Assembly: GCF_037137055.1 (NCBI RefSeq)
Contig: NZ_JBBBNY010000004.1
Coordinates: forward strand, 1-64,000
DNA length: 64,000 nt
Direction: 5' to 3'
Origin: Frateuria_A yonginensis
Lineage (GTDB): Bacteria; Pseudomonadota; Gammaproteobacteria; Xanthomonadales; Rhodanobacteraceae
This document shows, piece by piece, positions 36,764 to 46,128 of this stretch (positions are counted from its first letter, which is position 1; each line of letters begins with the position of its first letter). The notes under the pieces are model-generated. The model saw only the letters and a list, made by a program, of their open reading frames with translations. It was not told where the DNA came from and ran no database searches. Both the position numbers and the translations under genes were made by a program.

Positions 36764-37207
36764 GTGGCAAAGCTGCTGGTCCTGCACGGGCCCAACCTCA
36801 ACCTGCTCGGTTCCCGCGAGCCGGCCATCTACGGCCGGGACACGCTCGCCGGGATCGACGCGCGCCTCGCCGCGCAGGCGCAGGCGGCCGGCCACACGCT
36901 GGTCAGCTTCCAGTCCAATGCCGAGCATGCCCTGGTCGAGCGCGTGCAGCAGGCAGGCGCCGAGGGCATCGACTGGATCCTGGTCAACCCGGCCGCCTTC
37001 ACCCACACCAGCATCGCCCTGCGCGACGCTCTGGCGGCGGTGGCGATCCCGTTCATCGAGGTGCACCTGTCCAACGTGCACGCGCGCGAACCGTTCCGGC
37101 GCCACTCCTACCTGGCCGACCTGGCAGTGGGCGTGATCTGCGGCTTCGGCGCCGACAGCTACGCGCTGGCGCTGGACGCGGCCATGCGACGGCTCGCTCC
37201 CACCTGA
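36764..37207 (+). CDS. aroQ: Type II 3-dehydroquinate dehydratase
   Basis: A 147-residue type II dehydroquinase, the third shikimate-pathway step. LLVLHGPNLNLLGSREP at residues 4-20 is diagnostic, with catalytic Tyr23, and HLSNVHARE at residues 101-109 carries the catalytic His. The GTG at 36764 gives the exact family start; no ATG is suitable. It precedes accB by 64 bp, the aroQ-accB-accC order common in gammaproteobacteria. Confidence 0.97.
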   Translation: MAKLLVLHGPNLNLLGSREPAIYGRDTLAGIDARLAAQAQAAGHTLVSFQSNAEHALVERVQQAGAEGIDWILVNPAAFTHTSIALRDALAAVAIPFIEVHLSNVHAREPFRRHSYLADLAVGVICGFGADSYALALDAAMRRLAPT

Positions 37208-37271
37208 TTTCCCTGCAAGCTCTCTTTCAGAACCCAAGCCGCCCCGGCGGCCCGAGACAAAGGCAATCTCC

Positions 37272-37736
37272 ATGGATCTGCGCAAGATCAAGAAGCTGAT
37301 CGACCTGCTCGAGGAATCCAACCTCGCGGAACTGGAAATCAAGGAAGGCGAGGAGGTGGTCCGCCTCTCGCGCGTACCCAAGGGCGGCGTGACCGTCGCT
37401 GCCGCGCCGATGGCGGTCCAGGCCGCACCTGCCGCGCCGGCCCCCGCTCCGGCCGCGGCGCCGGCGGCGGAGATCCCAGCGGCCACGCCGGGCCTGCCCG
37501 AGGGCCACGTGGTCAAGGCGCCGATGGTGGGCACCTTCTACGCCTCGGCCACGCCCGGCGCGCCGGCCTTCGTCAAGGTCGGGCAGCAGGTGAAGGCCGG
37601 CGAGACGCTGGGCATCATCGAAGCGATGAAGATGTTCAACCAGATCGAGGCGGACGTCGCCGGCACGGTGCAGGCGATCCTGGTCGAGAACGGCCAGCCG
37701 GTGGAATTCGACCAGCCGCTGTTCGTCATCGCGTGA
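37272..37736 (+). CDS. accB: Acetyl-CoA carboxylase biotin carboxyl carrier protein
   Basis: A 154-residue BCCP. The N-terminal helical part (MDLRKIKKLIDLLEESNLAE) is followed by an Ala/Pro-rich linker (residues 38-75) and the biotinyl domain, where Lys120 in EAMKMFN is the biotinylation site. It carries carboxybiotin between AccC and the carboxyltransferase in fatty-acid synthesis. Confidence 0.98.
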   Translation: MDLRKIKKLIDLLEESNLAELEIKEGEEVVRLSRVPKGGVTVAAAPMAVQAAPAAPAPAPAAAPAAEIPAATPGLPEGHVVKAPMVGTFYASATPGAPAFVKVGQQVKAGETLGIIEAMKMFNQIEADVAGTVQAILVENGQPVEFDQPLFVIA

Positions 37737-37741
37737 TCAGG

Positions 37742-37832
37742 CGGGAAACGGGGAACAGGGCACAGAGAACGAAAAAGGCCGCGGCATCGCGCCCTTACCG
37801 TTCCCCGCTCGCCCTTCCCCGTGCCCTGCTCC
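37742..37832. repeat. Class-3 inverted repeat in accB-accC spacer
   Basis: CGGGGAACAGGGCAC at 37749-37763 is matched in reverse by CCGTTCCCCG near 37798 and GTGCCCTG at 37821-37828. The G- and C-rich GGGAA(C/A)-type unit differs from classes 1 and 2. It lengthens an operon spacer that is usually only a few tens of bases to 109 bp. Confidence 0.6.
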
Positions 37833-37845
37833 TTCGGAGCTCCCC

Positions 37846-39213
<1,368 letters not shown>

Positions 39214-39256
39214 CCCTCGCCGCCTCCTGCTCCTACATTGAACGACGATTGCATCG

Positions 39257-40153
39257 ATGCCCTTTCTCGAACTGGCCCTCACCCTGCGCGCCGAGCAGCA
39301 GCCACGTGTGGAAGAAGCGCTGGAGGATCTCGGCGCGCTGTCCATCACGCTGCGCGACGCCGATGCCGAAACACCCGACGAGCAGGCGATCTTCGAGCCG
39401 GGCGTGGGCGAGCTGCCCCTGTGGCCGACCATCACTTTGGATGCGCTGTTCGACGCCGACACCGACCGGCGTGGCCTGGTCGGGGCGCTGGGCGAACTGC
39501 TGCCCTGGCTGGAGCCCGACCAGCTCGCCTTCCGCGAGGTCGCGGACGCGGACTGGGAGCGCGCCTGGATGGACCAGTTCCAGCCGATGGCCTTCGGCCG
39601 CCGGCTGTGGATCTACCCCTGGAACATCGAGCCGCCGCAGGCCGACGACCTGGTGGTGGTGCGACTGGATCCCGGCCTCGCCTTCGGCAGCGGCACGCAC
39701 CCGACCACCGCGCTGTGCCTGGAATGGCTGGACGGGCTGCAGCTCGCCGGCACGCACGTGATCGACTACGGCTGCGGTTCGGGCATCCTGGCGATCGCCG
39801 CGCTGAAGCTGGGGGCGGCCACCGCGGTGGGCATCGACAACGACCCGCAGGCGCTCATCGCGTCGCTGGACAACGCCGCGCGCAACGGCGTGGCCGACCG
39901 TCTGCGCGTGTTCCTGCCGGGCGAAGAGCCGCGCGAGCCGGCCGACGTGTTCGTCGCCAACATCCTCGCCGGCCCGCTGGCCGAGCTGGCGCCCACCTTC
40001 GCCGCGGCGTGCAGACCGGGCGTGCCGTTCGCGATCTCCGGCATCCTCGCCGGCCAGCAGGACGAGCTGCTGGAGCGCTACGGCGAGTGGTTCGACGGAC
40101 TGCAGGTGGACGTGCGCGAGGACTGGGTCCGCATCAGCGGCCGGCGCCGCTGA
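39257..40153 (+). CDS. prmA: Ribosomal protein L11 methyltransferase
   Basis: A 298-residue PrmA, which trimethylates ribosomal protein L11. MPFLELALTL begins the substrate-recognition domain. The SAM site is DYGCGSGILAIAALKLGA near residues 170-187, and the post-I region is VANILAGPLAELAP. Position after accC is conserved in many gammaproteobacteria. Confidence 0.97.
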   Translation: MPFLELALTLRAEQQPRVEEALEDLGALSITLRDADAETPDEQAIFEPGVGELPLWPTITLDALFDADTDRRGLVGALGELLPWLEPDQLAFREVADADWERAWMDQFQPMAFGRRLWIYPWNIEPPQADDLVVVRLDPGLAFGSGTHPTTALCLEWLDGLQLAGTHVIDYGCGSGILAIAALKLGAATAVGIDNDPQALIASLDNAARNGVADRLRVFLPGEEPREPADVFVANILAGPLAELAPTFAAACRPGVPFAISGILAGQQDELLERYGEWFDGLQVDVREDWVRISGRRR

Positions 40154-40246
40154 CCTGCCGCGCGTTGCCCCGCGCCGGGCGCGGTGGCAGCGTGCGCCTG
40201 CGCACACCGCGCCCGGCGCCGGCGCAATACCTTTACCCTTGCGCGC

Positions 40247-41047
40247 ATGTACACCCAGTGCCCCCACTGCCTGACCGTCTTCTCGCTCGACATACCCAAG
40301 CTTGGGCAGGGGCGAGGCCAGGCCGTGTGCACGACCTGCGGCGGCACCTTCGACGTCACCGCCACGCTGACCGACAAGCTGCCGCCGGAGCCGTTCCGGC
40401 TGTTGCCGGAACACGTGCGCTCGAAACATCCGCCACGGTTGGACCATGCGGTCTACCGGCCGGGTCCGGAGGTGCCGGCGAACGCCGGCAGGGCGGCCCA
40501 GCCCGAGGCAACCCAGGCGCCGGTCGAGCCGAGCTTCACCCCGCGCTTCGTGCAGGACCGCCGCGCGCCGCCCGCACGCGAGCGACGCTGGCCCTGGGTG
40601 GTCATGTGCCTGCTGCTGGCCTTGTTGCTGGCGGCGCAGGTGGCCTGGGCCAAGCGCGACCTGCTGATCGCCGACCCGGTCGTCGGCGCCTGGCTGCGGC
40701 AGGCCTGCGCGTCGCTCGGCTGCGAGTTGCCGCTGGTGCGCGACGTGCGCCGCCTGCATCTGGTCGCCCGCGACGTGCAGGCGCACCCGAGCGTGCCCGG
40801 CGCGCTGATGATCAGCGCCACCATCCGCAACGACGCCCCCTTCGCCCAGCCCTACCCGGTGGTCACGCTGATCCTGTCCGACGCCGACGGCCATCGCGTG
40901 GCGATGCGGCGCCTGCAGCCGGCCGAGTACCTGGACGACGCCGCGGCACTGCGCGCCGGCCTGGCCCCGGGAGCCAGCGCCGCGTTGCTGATCGAGGTGG
41001 CGGACCCGGGGGCGCGGGCGGTGGCGTTCGAGTTCGGTTTCGAATGA
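40247..41047 (+). CDS. DUF3426 / MJ0042-type zinc-ribbon membrane protein
   Basis: A 266-residue protein. An N-terminal zinc ribbon (Cys5, Cys8, Cys28, Cys31) is followed by a Pro-rich linker, a single transmembrane helix near residues 122-141 and a C-terminal DUF3426 domain from about 150, ending in GFE. The order prmA, this gene, fis, purH is typical of Xanthomonadales. It is anchored in the inner membrane with the ribbon in the cytoplasm. Function not established. Confidence 0.9.
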   Translation: MYTQCPHCLTVFSLDIPKLGQGRGQAVCTTCGGTFDVTATLTDKLPPEPFRLLPEHVRSKHPPRLDHAVYRPGPEVPANAGRAAQPEATQAPVEPSFTPRFVQDRRAPPARERRWPWVVMCLLLALLLAAQVAWAKRDLLIADPVVGAWLRQACASLGCELPLVRDVRRLHLVARDVQAHPSVPGALMISATIRNDAPFAQPYPVVTLILSDADGHRVAMRRLQPAEYLDDAAALRAGLAPGASAALLIEVADPGARAVAFEFGFE

Positions 41048-41072
41048 AACCGAAGCGCTGCGACGCAAGCAC

Positions 41073-41101
41073 TTAAATTTATCGTCGCGCGCCGGTACAC
41101 T
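41073..41101 (+). promoter_or_regulatory. Candidate promoter of fis
   Basis: TTAAAT and TACACT with a 17-bp spacer lie in a locally AT-rich stretch 110 bp before the fis start. Weak match to sigma70 consensus; fis may also be read from upstream genes. Confidence 0.35.
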
Positions 41102-41210
41102 CGCCCCCTCGCGCATGCTCCATCGCATGTCAAGCGCGCCGCCGGCGCAGATCCGCCATAACCATCGCAGCGGCCCACGCAGCCGCCGCACCGCTCGTGA
41201 GGTATTGCCT

Positions 41211-41495
41211 GTGAACGCCGTCCGATTGCCTGTGAACGAGGCCGTCCGGGAGATTCCGTCGTCGCAGAGCGCGCTGGGCGAGTGCGTCAGCCGCACCGTG
41301 CGTCGCTACCTTGCCGACATCGGCGACACCGAGTGCAGCGAAGGCCTGCACGCGCTGGTGATCCGCGAGGTCGAAGGACCGCTGCTGCGCGAGGTGCTCG
41401 CGTTCCACGATGGCAACCAGAGCCGTGCCGCCGCCGTGCTCGGCATCAACCGCGCCACCCTGCGCAAGAAGCTGGCCGCGCACGGCCTGCTGTAG
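41211..41495 (+). CDS. fis: DNA-binding protein Fis
   Basis: A 94-residue nucleoid-associated Fis protein. The C-terminal helix-turn-helix VLAFHDGNQSRAAAVLGINR then ATLRKKLAAHGLL is diagnostic. The GTG at 41211 has GAGG 8 bases upstream and gives the usual length. A 14-bp direct repeat (ATTGCCTGTGAACG at 41204 and 41225) recreates a second in-frame GTG at 41232, so a 7-codon shorter form is possible. Fis regulates rRNA and growth-phase genes. Confidence 0.92.
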   Translation: MNAVRLPVNEAVREIPSSQSALGECVSRTVRRYLADIGDTECSEGLHALVIREVEGPLLREVLAFHDGNQSRAAAVLGINRATLRKKLAAHGLL

Positions 41496-41508
41496 GCGGA
41501 CTGTCCGC
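41496..41508. repeat. Short palindrome directly after fis
   Basis: GCGGAC-T-GTCCGC begins at the base after the fis stop codon. No T tract follows. It shares the GGAC/GTCC core with the dyads at 6176 and 23356. Confidence 0.4.
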
Positions 41509-41550
41509 GCTTCGCGCGATTTGGCCGTCTGGCCATCCAAACGCGATAGC

Positions 41551-41580
41551 CTGAAGCGGCCCGCCCGGTCGGGCTATAAT
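41551..41580 (+). promoter_or_regulatory. Candidate promoter of purH
   Basis: A perfect TATAAT lies at 41575-41580, 30 bp before the purH ATG, with a partial -35 (CTGAAG at 41551-41556, 18-bp spacing). No purine repressor site was recognised. Confidence 0.5.
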
Positions 41581-41609
41581 TGCCGGCTTCCCCCTGCCTG
41601 GAAGCCGCC

Positions 41610-43232
41610 ATGCCCGCCGCCGTCACGCCCATCCGTCGCGCCCTGCTCAGCGTCTCCGACAAGACCGGGCTGATCGAGCTGGGCCGCCGCCTCGCCGCCC
41701 AGGGCGTCGAGCTGCTGTCCACCGGCGGCAGCGCGAAGGCGCTGCGCGAGGCCGGCGTCGCGGTGACCGACGTCAGCGAGCTCACCGGCTTCCCCGAGAT
41801 CATGGACGGCCGCGTCAAGACGCTGCACCCTAAGGTGCACGGCGGCCTGCTCGGCCGGCGTGGCACCGACGATGCGGTGATGGCCGAACTCGGCATCGCA
41901 CCGATCGACCTGCTGGTGCTCAACCTCTATCCGTTCGAGCGGGCGGTCGCGCGCCCCGACTGCACGCTGGAAGAGGCGATCGAGAACATCGACATCGGCG
42001 GCCCGGCGATGCTGCGTTCGGCGGCGAAGAACTGGGCGGACGTCGGCGTGCTCACCTCGCCCGACCAGTACGAGGAGGCACTGGCGGAGATCGAGCGCGA
42101 CGGCGGTCTCTCGCGTGCCACGCGCTTCCGTCTCGCGGTGGCCGCGTTCAACCGCGTCTCCGACTACGACGGCGCGATCAGCGACTACCTCTCGAGCCTC
42201 AAGCTCAACGAGGCATACGATGCCGTTGCCGGCCACGAGACCTTCGGCGGCCAGGCCAACGGCCGCTTCGTCAAGGTGATGGACCTGCGCTACGGCGAGA
42301 ACCCGCACCAGCAGGCGGCGTTCTACCGCGACCTGTACCCGGCGCCGGGGACGCTGGCGACCTTCCGCCAGTTGCAGGGCAAGGAACTGTCGTTCAACAA
42401 CATCGCCGACGCCGACGCCGCGTGGGAGTGCGTGCGCAGCTTCGTCAAGCCGGCCTGCGTGATCGTCAAGCACGCCAACCCCTGCGGCGTGGCGGTGAGC
42501 CTGGAGGGGACGGCCAGGGCCTACGACCTGGCATTCCAGACCGATCCCACCTCGGCCTTCGGCGGCATCATCGCGTTCAATCGCGAGCTTGACGGCGCCA
42601 CCGCACGCGCGATCGTCGAGCGCCAGTTCGTCGAGGTGGTGCTGGCCCCGGGCTACGCCGACGACGCGCTCAAGGCCTTCGCGAAGAAGGGCAACGTGCG
42701 CGTGCTGGAGATCCCGCCGCCGGCCAACGCCGACCTGGAGCGGGGCGACCTGCGCGCGCCGCACCCGGGCATGAACGTCAAGCGCGTCGGTTCCGGCCTG
42801 CTGATCCAGACCGCCGACACCGGCATGATCGGGGCGGCCGACCTCAAGGTGGTGACCAAGCGCGCGCCCACGCCCGGGCAGATCGACGACCTGATCTTCG
42901 CCTGGAAGGTGGCCAAGTTCGTCAAGTCCAACGCCATCGTCTACGCGAAGAACCGCCAGACCATCGGCATCGGCGCGGGCCAGATGAGCCGCGTGTACAG
43001 CGCGAAGATCGCCGGCATCAAGGCGGCCGACGAGAAGCTCGAAGTGCGCGGCTCGGTGATGGCGTCCGATGCGTTCTTCCCCTTCCGGGACGGCATCGAT
43101 GCCGCGGCCGAGGCCGGCATCGCCGCGGTGATCCAGCCCGGCGGCTCGATGCGCGACGCCGAGGTGATCGCCGCCGCCGACCAGCACGACATGGCCATGG
43201 TGTTCACCGGCATGCGCCACTTCCGCCACTGA
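41610..43232 (+). CDS. purH: Bifunctional AICAR transformylase/IMP cyclohydrolase
   Basis: A 540-residue PurH, catalysing the last two steps of IMP synthesis. The N-terminal MGS-like cyclohydrolase domain begins RRALLSVSDKTGLIELGRRL and contains STGGSAKALREAG. The transformylase domain has VKHANPCGVAVS and ends DMAMVFTGMRHFRH, the exact family C-terminus. The ATG at 41610 is preferred over an upstream TTG. Confidence 0.98.
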   Translation: MPAAVTPIRRALLSVSDKTGLIELGRRLAAQGVELLSTGGSAKALREAGVAVTDVSELTGFPEIMDGRVKTLHPKVHGGLLGRRGTDDAVMAELGIAPIDLLVLNLYPFERAVARPDCTLEEAIENIDIGGPAMLRSAAKNWADVGVLTSPDQYEEALAEIERDGGLSRATRFRLAVAAFNRVSDYDGAISDYLSSLKLNEAYDAVAGHETFGGQANGRFVKVMDLRYGENPHQQAAFYRDLYPAPGTLATFRQLQGKELSFNNIADADAAWECVRSFVKPACVIVKHANPCGVAVSLEGTARAYDLAFQTDPTSAFGGIIAFNRELDGATARAIVERQFVEVVLAPGYADDALKAFAKKGNVRVLEIPPPANADLERGDLRAPHPGMNVKRVGSGLLIQTADTGMIGAADLKVVTKRAPTPGQIDDLIFAWKVAKFVKSNAIVYAKNRQTIGIGAGQMSRVYSAKIAGIKAADEKLEVRGSVMASDAFFPFRDGIDAAAEAGIAAVIQPGGSMRDAEVIAAADQHDMAMVFTGMRHFRH

Positions 43233-43272
43233 ACGAAGCTCGCGCGAGCAGGGTCGCCCCCTCGGTGCCCAT

Positions 43273-43295
43273 GCAGGAGCGAGCCCGCTCGCGAT
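43273..43295 (+). repeat. Single class-1 REP after purH
   Basis: GCAGGAGCGAGCCCGCTCGC matches the class-1 REP at 8375 with three changes that preserve the palindrome. It lies in the 134-bp convergent spacer between purH and a hypothetical gene. Confidence 0.8.
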
Positions 43296-43366
43296 GATTG
43301 CGGTCGGGCGGCCAAGCCTCTTGCAGCCACCGGCCGCTTCGCCCCCGGCACCTCGTGAACGAGGGG

Positions 43367-43651
43367 CTACATGAAGCGCTGCACCAACGCGCGCCACTCG
43401 TCCTCGGGCGGGACATCGCAGAACGGCAGCCCTGCCCGCCGGTACCAGTAGCCGGCGTTGTCGGCATCCCCTTCGAGGCGATGCAGGTGCGCGTGGATCG
43501 CCGCGGCACCGGCATCGTCCAGCGCCTGCACCAGGCGATGGGCGCGGTCGGCTTCGCCGCGGCGCAGCCACCACAGCGCCTGCAGGTGAACGGGCAGGCC
43601 GGCGGGTGGTTCGCTGCCGGCGAGCGAGGTGTCGAAGGCGGATCGGTCCAT
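43367..43651 (-). CDS. Hypothetical protein, small helical
   Basis: A 94-residue cytosolic protein, rich in Ala, Leu and aromatic residues, with ALWWLRRGEADRAHRLVQAL and HRLEGDADNAGYWYRRAG. The helical pattern resembles a pair of TPR-like helices and short conserved proteins seen in other Proteobacteria. The ATG at 43651 is chosen from composition. It is divergent from a glutathione S-transferase gene. No function can be assigned. Confidence 0.7.
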   Translation of the reverse strand: MDRSAFDTSLAGSEPPAGLPVHLQALWWLRRGEADRAHRLVQALDDAGAAAIHAHLHRLEGDADNAGYWYRRAGLPFCDVPPEDEWRALVQRFM

Positions 43652-43736
43652 GGCGGCTCCTTGGGGCGGGCGGGTCCTCACGATGCTTTGTGGTACCGCC
43701 TGCGAGGCTTGGCAAGGGCCCCGCGGAGCCACACGC

Positions 43737-44447
43737 ATGATCTACGAGCTCTACTACTGGACCGGCATTCCCGGCCGCGGCGAGTTCGTCCGGCTGGCAC
43801 TGGAGGACGCCGGCGCCGACTACGTCGACGTCTGCCGCGAACGCGGCGATGCGCTGATGGACGCCTTCCTTTCCGGCGAGCACGAGCATGCGTTGCCTTT
43901 CGCGCCGCCCTTCCTGCGGGCCGGCCGCCTGCTGATCGCGCAGACCGCCGCCATCCTCGACTACCTGGGCCAGCACCTGGGCCTGGTACCCGAGGGCGAG
44001 GCGCGCCGCATCCAGGCCAACCAGTTGCAGCTGACCATCGCCGACCTGGTCGCCGAGGTCCACGACAGCCACCACCCGGTCGCCGCGCGCCTGTACTACG
44101 AGGACCAGCAGGTCGAAGCGGCGCGGCGCGCCGCCGACCTGCGCCAGCACCGGCTGCCCAAGTACCTGGGCTACTTCGAACGCGTGCTCGAGCGCGCCGA
44201 TGGCCGCCATGCGCTGGGCAGCCCGTCCTACGTGGACCTCTCGCTGTTCCAGTTGCTCGCCGGCCTGCACTACGCCTTTCCGCGCGCGATGGCGCGCCTC
44301 CGCCCGGGCCTGCCGCGCCTGCATGCGCTGGCCGAGGAGGTGGCCGCCCGCCCGCGCATCGCGGCCTACCTCGCCTCGCCCCGGCGCCTGCCGTTCAACG
44401 AGAGCGGAATCTTCCGCCATTACCCGGCGCTGGACGATGCCGCCTGA
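43737..44447 (+). CDS. Glutathione S-transferase family protein
   Basis: A 236-residue GST. The thioredoxin-like N-domain begins YELYYWTGIPGRGEFVRLAL and includes LLIAQTAAILDYLG, where the Ser/Thr-bearing loop binds the glutathione gamma-glutamyl group. The helical C-domain includes SYVDLSLFQLLAGL. The N-terminal pattern resembles sigma/alpha-like GSTs (Tyr near position 6). It probably conjugates electrophiles; natural substrate unknown. Confidence 0.9.
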   Translation: MIYELYYWTGIPGRGEFVRLALEDAGADYVDVCRERGDALMDAFLSGEHEHALPFAPPFLRAGRLLIAQTAAILDYLGQHLGLVPEGEARRIQANQLQLTIADLVAEVHDSHHPVAARLYYEDQQVEAARRAADLRQHRLPKYLGYFERVLERADGRHALGSPSYVDLSLFQLLAGLHYAFPRAMARLRPGLPRLHALAEEVAARPRIAAYLASPRRLPFNESGIFRHYPALDDAA

Positions 44448-44488
44448 GGTGCCGCAGCGCTTGCACCAGGGCCGGCGGCCGCCTAGCC

Positions 44489-44504
44489 TATGTGCAGGCA
44501 TATA
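44489..44504. promoter_or_regulatory. Near-perfect palindrome upstream of marR (candidate operator)
   Basis: TATGTGCAGGCATATA pairs at 6 of 8 positions and ends 7 bp before the marR ATG. A weak TTGCAC/TAGCCT promoter (44461-44489) ends inside it. MarR proteins commonly autoregulate through such sites. Confidence 0.5.
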
Positions 44505-44511
44505 ACTGGGT

Positions 44512-45012
44512 ATGGAAATGGAAGACGTGCTGCGTGCCCTGGGGCACCTCACACTGGGCAGCCGGCTGCGGCGCATCGGCGAGCGCCTGCAGGCGACCAC
44601 CCAGGCCTACCTCGCGACGGTGGGGATCGACGTCCCGGCGGCCCAGCTGCCGGTGCTGGCCACGCTGGACCGCCACGGGCCGCTGACCGTCGGCGAACTC
44701 GCCCAGGCCCTGCGTCTGACTCAGCCCGGCGTCACGCGCATGGCCGACAGGCTGCAGCGGGCGGGCCTGGTCACCTCGCGGCGCCTGGCCGGCGACCAGC
44801 GCGTGCGGCGGTTGGCGCTGTCCGCCGGAGGCAGGCGCCTGATCGACCAGGCCAGGCAGCGCGTCTGGCCGGTCATCGAGGCGGCCCTGGCCGACCAGTG
44901 CGCCGGGCTGTCCGGCACGCTGCTGCAGCAGCTGGATGCGTTCGAGGATGCGTTGCTCGGCGGCAGCATCGAGGCGCGGCTGGCCACCCGCTCCGCAGCG
45001 AAACGGCGATGA
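44512..45012 (+). CDS. MarR-family transcriptional regulator
   Basis: A 166-residue winged-helix regulator. The DNA-binding region covers about residues 40-110 (LPVLATLDRHGPLTVGELAQ, LRLTQPGVTRMADRLQRAGL) with a wing containing DQRVRRLALS. It overlaps the following acetyltransferase start by 4 bp (ATGA), so they are one unit. Ligand unknown. Confidence 0.92.
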   Translation: MEMEDVLRALGHLTLGSRLRRIGERLQATTQAYLATVGIDVPAAQLPVLATLDRHGPLTVGELAQALRLTQPGVTRMADRLQRAGLVTSRRLAGDQRVRRLALSAGGRRLIDQARQRVWPVIEAALADQCAGLSGTLLQQLDAFEDALLGGSIEARLATRSAAKRR

Positions 45013-45686
45013 TCCTGCTGGATCGCCCGGTCTGGGCCAGCCTGACCACACACCACGCGACCCTCTCGCAAGGCGACGACCTTGCGCGCCGCTACCTGCC
45101 GCAGGTCAACCTGTTCGCCTCCGCCCGGGACGACGCTGGCGAGGCATTGGAGCGCCTGGCCCGCCTGGTGGAACCGGGCGGCCGCGCCTTCATCCTGCAG
45201 GTGCCGACGATCCGGGTGCCGCCGGGGCTGGTCGAACTCAAGCGGGCTCGCGGGGTGCAGATGGTCGCGCGCGAACCGCTCGCCGCGCCGCCGGAGCAGG
45301 ATGGCATCGTCGCCCTCGGCGAGGCCGATGCCCCCGAGATGCTGGCCCTGGCCACGCTCACCCAGCCCGGCCCGTTCCTGCCGCAGACCCATCGCATGGG
45401 CCGCTTCGTTGGCATTCGCATCGACGGGCGCCTGGCCGCGATGGCCGGCGAGCGCTTCCGCTTTCCGGGGCATACCGAGGTGAGCGGCGTGTGCACCCAT
45501 CCGGACCATCGCGGACGCGGCCTGGCGCGGCGGCTGTCGCGGCACGTGGCGGCCGCCATTGCCGCGCGCGGCGACACCGCGTTCCTGCATGCCTGGGCGG
45601 ACAACGCCGCGGCGATCGCGCTCTATCGCAGCCTGGGCTTCACCCTGCGTGCCGAAGTGGACGTCGCGGTGCTGGCCCACCGCTAG
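45009..45686 (+). CDS. GNAT-family N-acetyltransferase
   Basis: A 225-residue acetyltransferase. The FR47-like GNAT core lies in the C-terminal half: EVSGVCTHPDHRGRGLARRL (acetyl-CoA binding, about residues 157-176) and HAWADNAAAIALYRSLGF. The N-terminal 90 residues are a separate, less conserved segment. It is translationally coupled to the MarR gene, which probably regulates it. Substrate unknown. Confidence 0.9.
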   Translation: MILLDRPVWASLTTHHATLSQGDDLARRYLPQVNLFASARDDAGEALERLARLVEPGGRAFILQVPTIRVPPGLVELKRARGVQMVAREPLAAPPEQDGIVALGEADAPEMLALATLTQPGPFLPQTHRMGRFVGIRIDGRLAAMAGERFRFPGHTEVSGVCTHPDHRGRGLARRLSRHVAAAIAARGDTAFLHAWADNAAAIALYRSLGFTLRAEVDVAVLAHR

Positions 45687-45690
45687 CCGC

Positions 45691-46122
45691 TCAGCCCAGC
45701 GCCACCAGTATCGCCCCCACGACGATCAGCCCGCCGCCGGCGAGCACCAGCGGGCTGGCCTTCTCGCCCAGCAGCAGCATGCCCAGCACCATGGCCAGCG
45801 CCACGCTGAGCTTGTCGATCGGCGCCACGCGGCTGACCGGCCCGAGCTGCAGCGCGCGGTAGTAGCACAGCCAGGACAGCCCCGTGGCGACGCCCGAGAG
45901 CACCAGGAACAGCCAGCTGTGCCAGGGCAGCCCGGACGGGCGTGCCCATTCGCCGCGCAGGCCGAGCAGCCCGGCGGTGACCAGCAGGATCACCACCGTA
46001 CGGATGAAGGTCGCCAGGTTGGAGTTGATCCCGGCCACGCCGAGCTTGCCGAACAGCGCGGTCAGCGCGGCGAAGAACGCCGAGCCCAGCGCGAACAGCA
46101 GCCAGCCCGGGCGCGGACCCAC
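45691..46122 (-). CDS. Half-size EamA/DMT transporter
   Basis: A 143-residue protein with five predicted transmembrane helices and a single EamA repeat (LGSAFFAALTALFGKLGVAG to the end GLIVVGAILVAL). Full DMT transporters have two repeats and about 300 residues, so this would work as a dimer. It converges with the GNAT gene and lies 7 bp upstream of the DUF2782 gene's end. Substrate unknown. Confidence 0.88.
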   Translation of the reverse strand: MGPRPGWLLFALGSAFFAALTALFGKLGVAGINSNLATFIRTVVILLVTAGLLGLRGEWARPSGLPWHSWLFLVLSGVATGLSWLCYYRALQLGPVSRVAPIDKLSVALAMVLGMLLLGEKASPLVLAGGGLIVVGAILVALG

Positions 46123-46128
46123 GGCCGC

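Noticed and set aside
36165..36828. Overlapping Arg-rich open frames in the aroQ upstream spacer
   Set aside because: They read through repeat units on both strands and lack conserved domain or ribosome-binding site. They are best explained by non-coding repeats.
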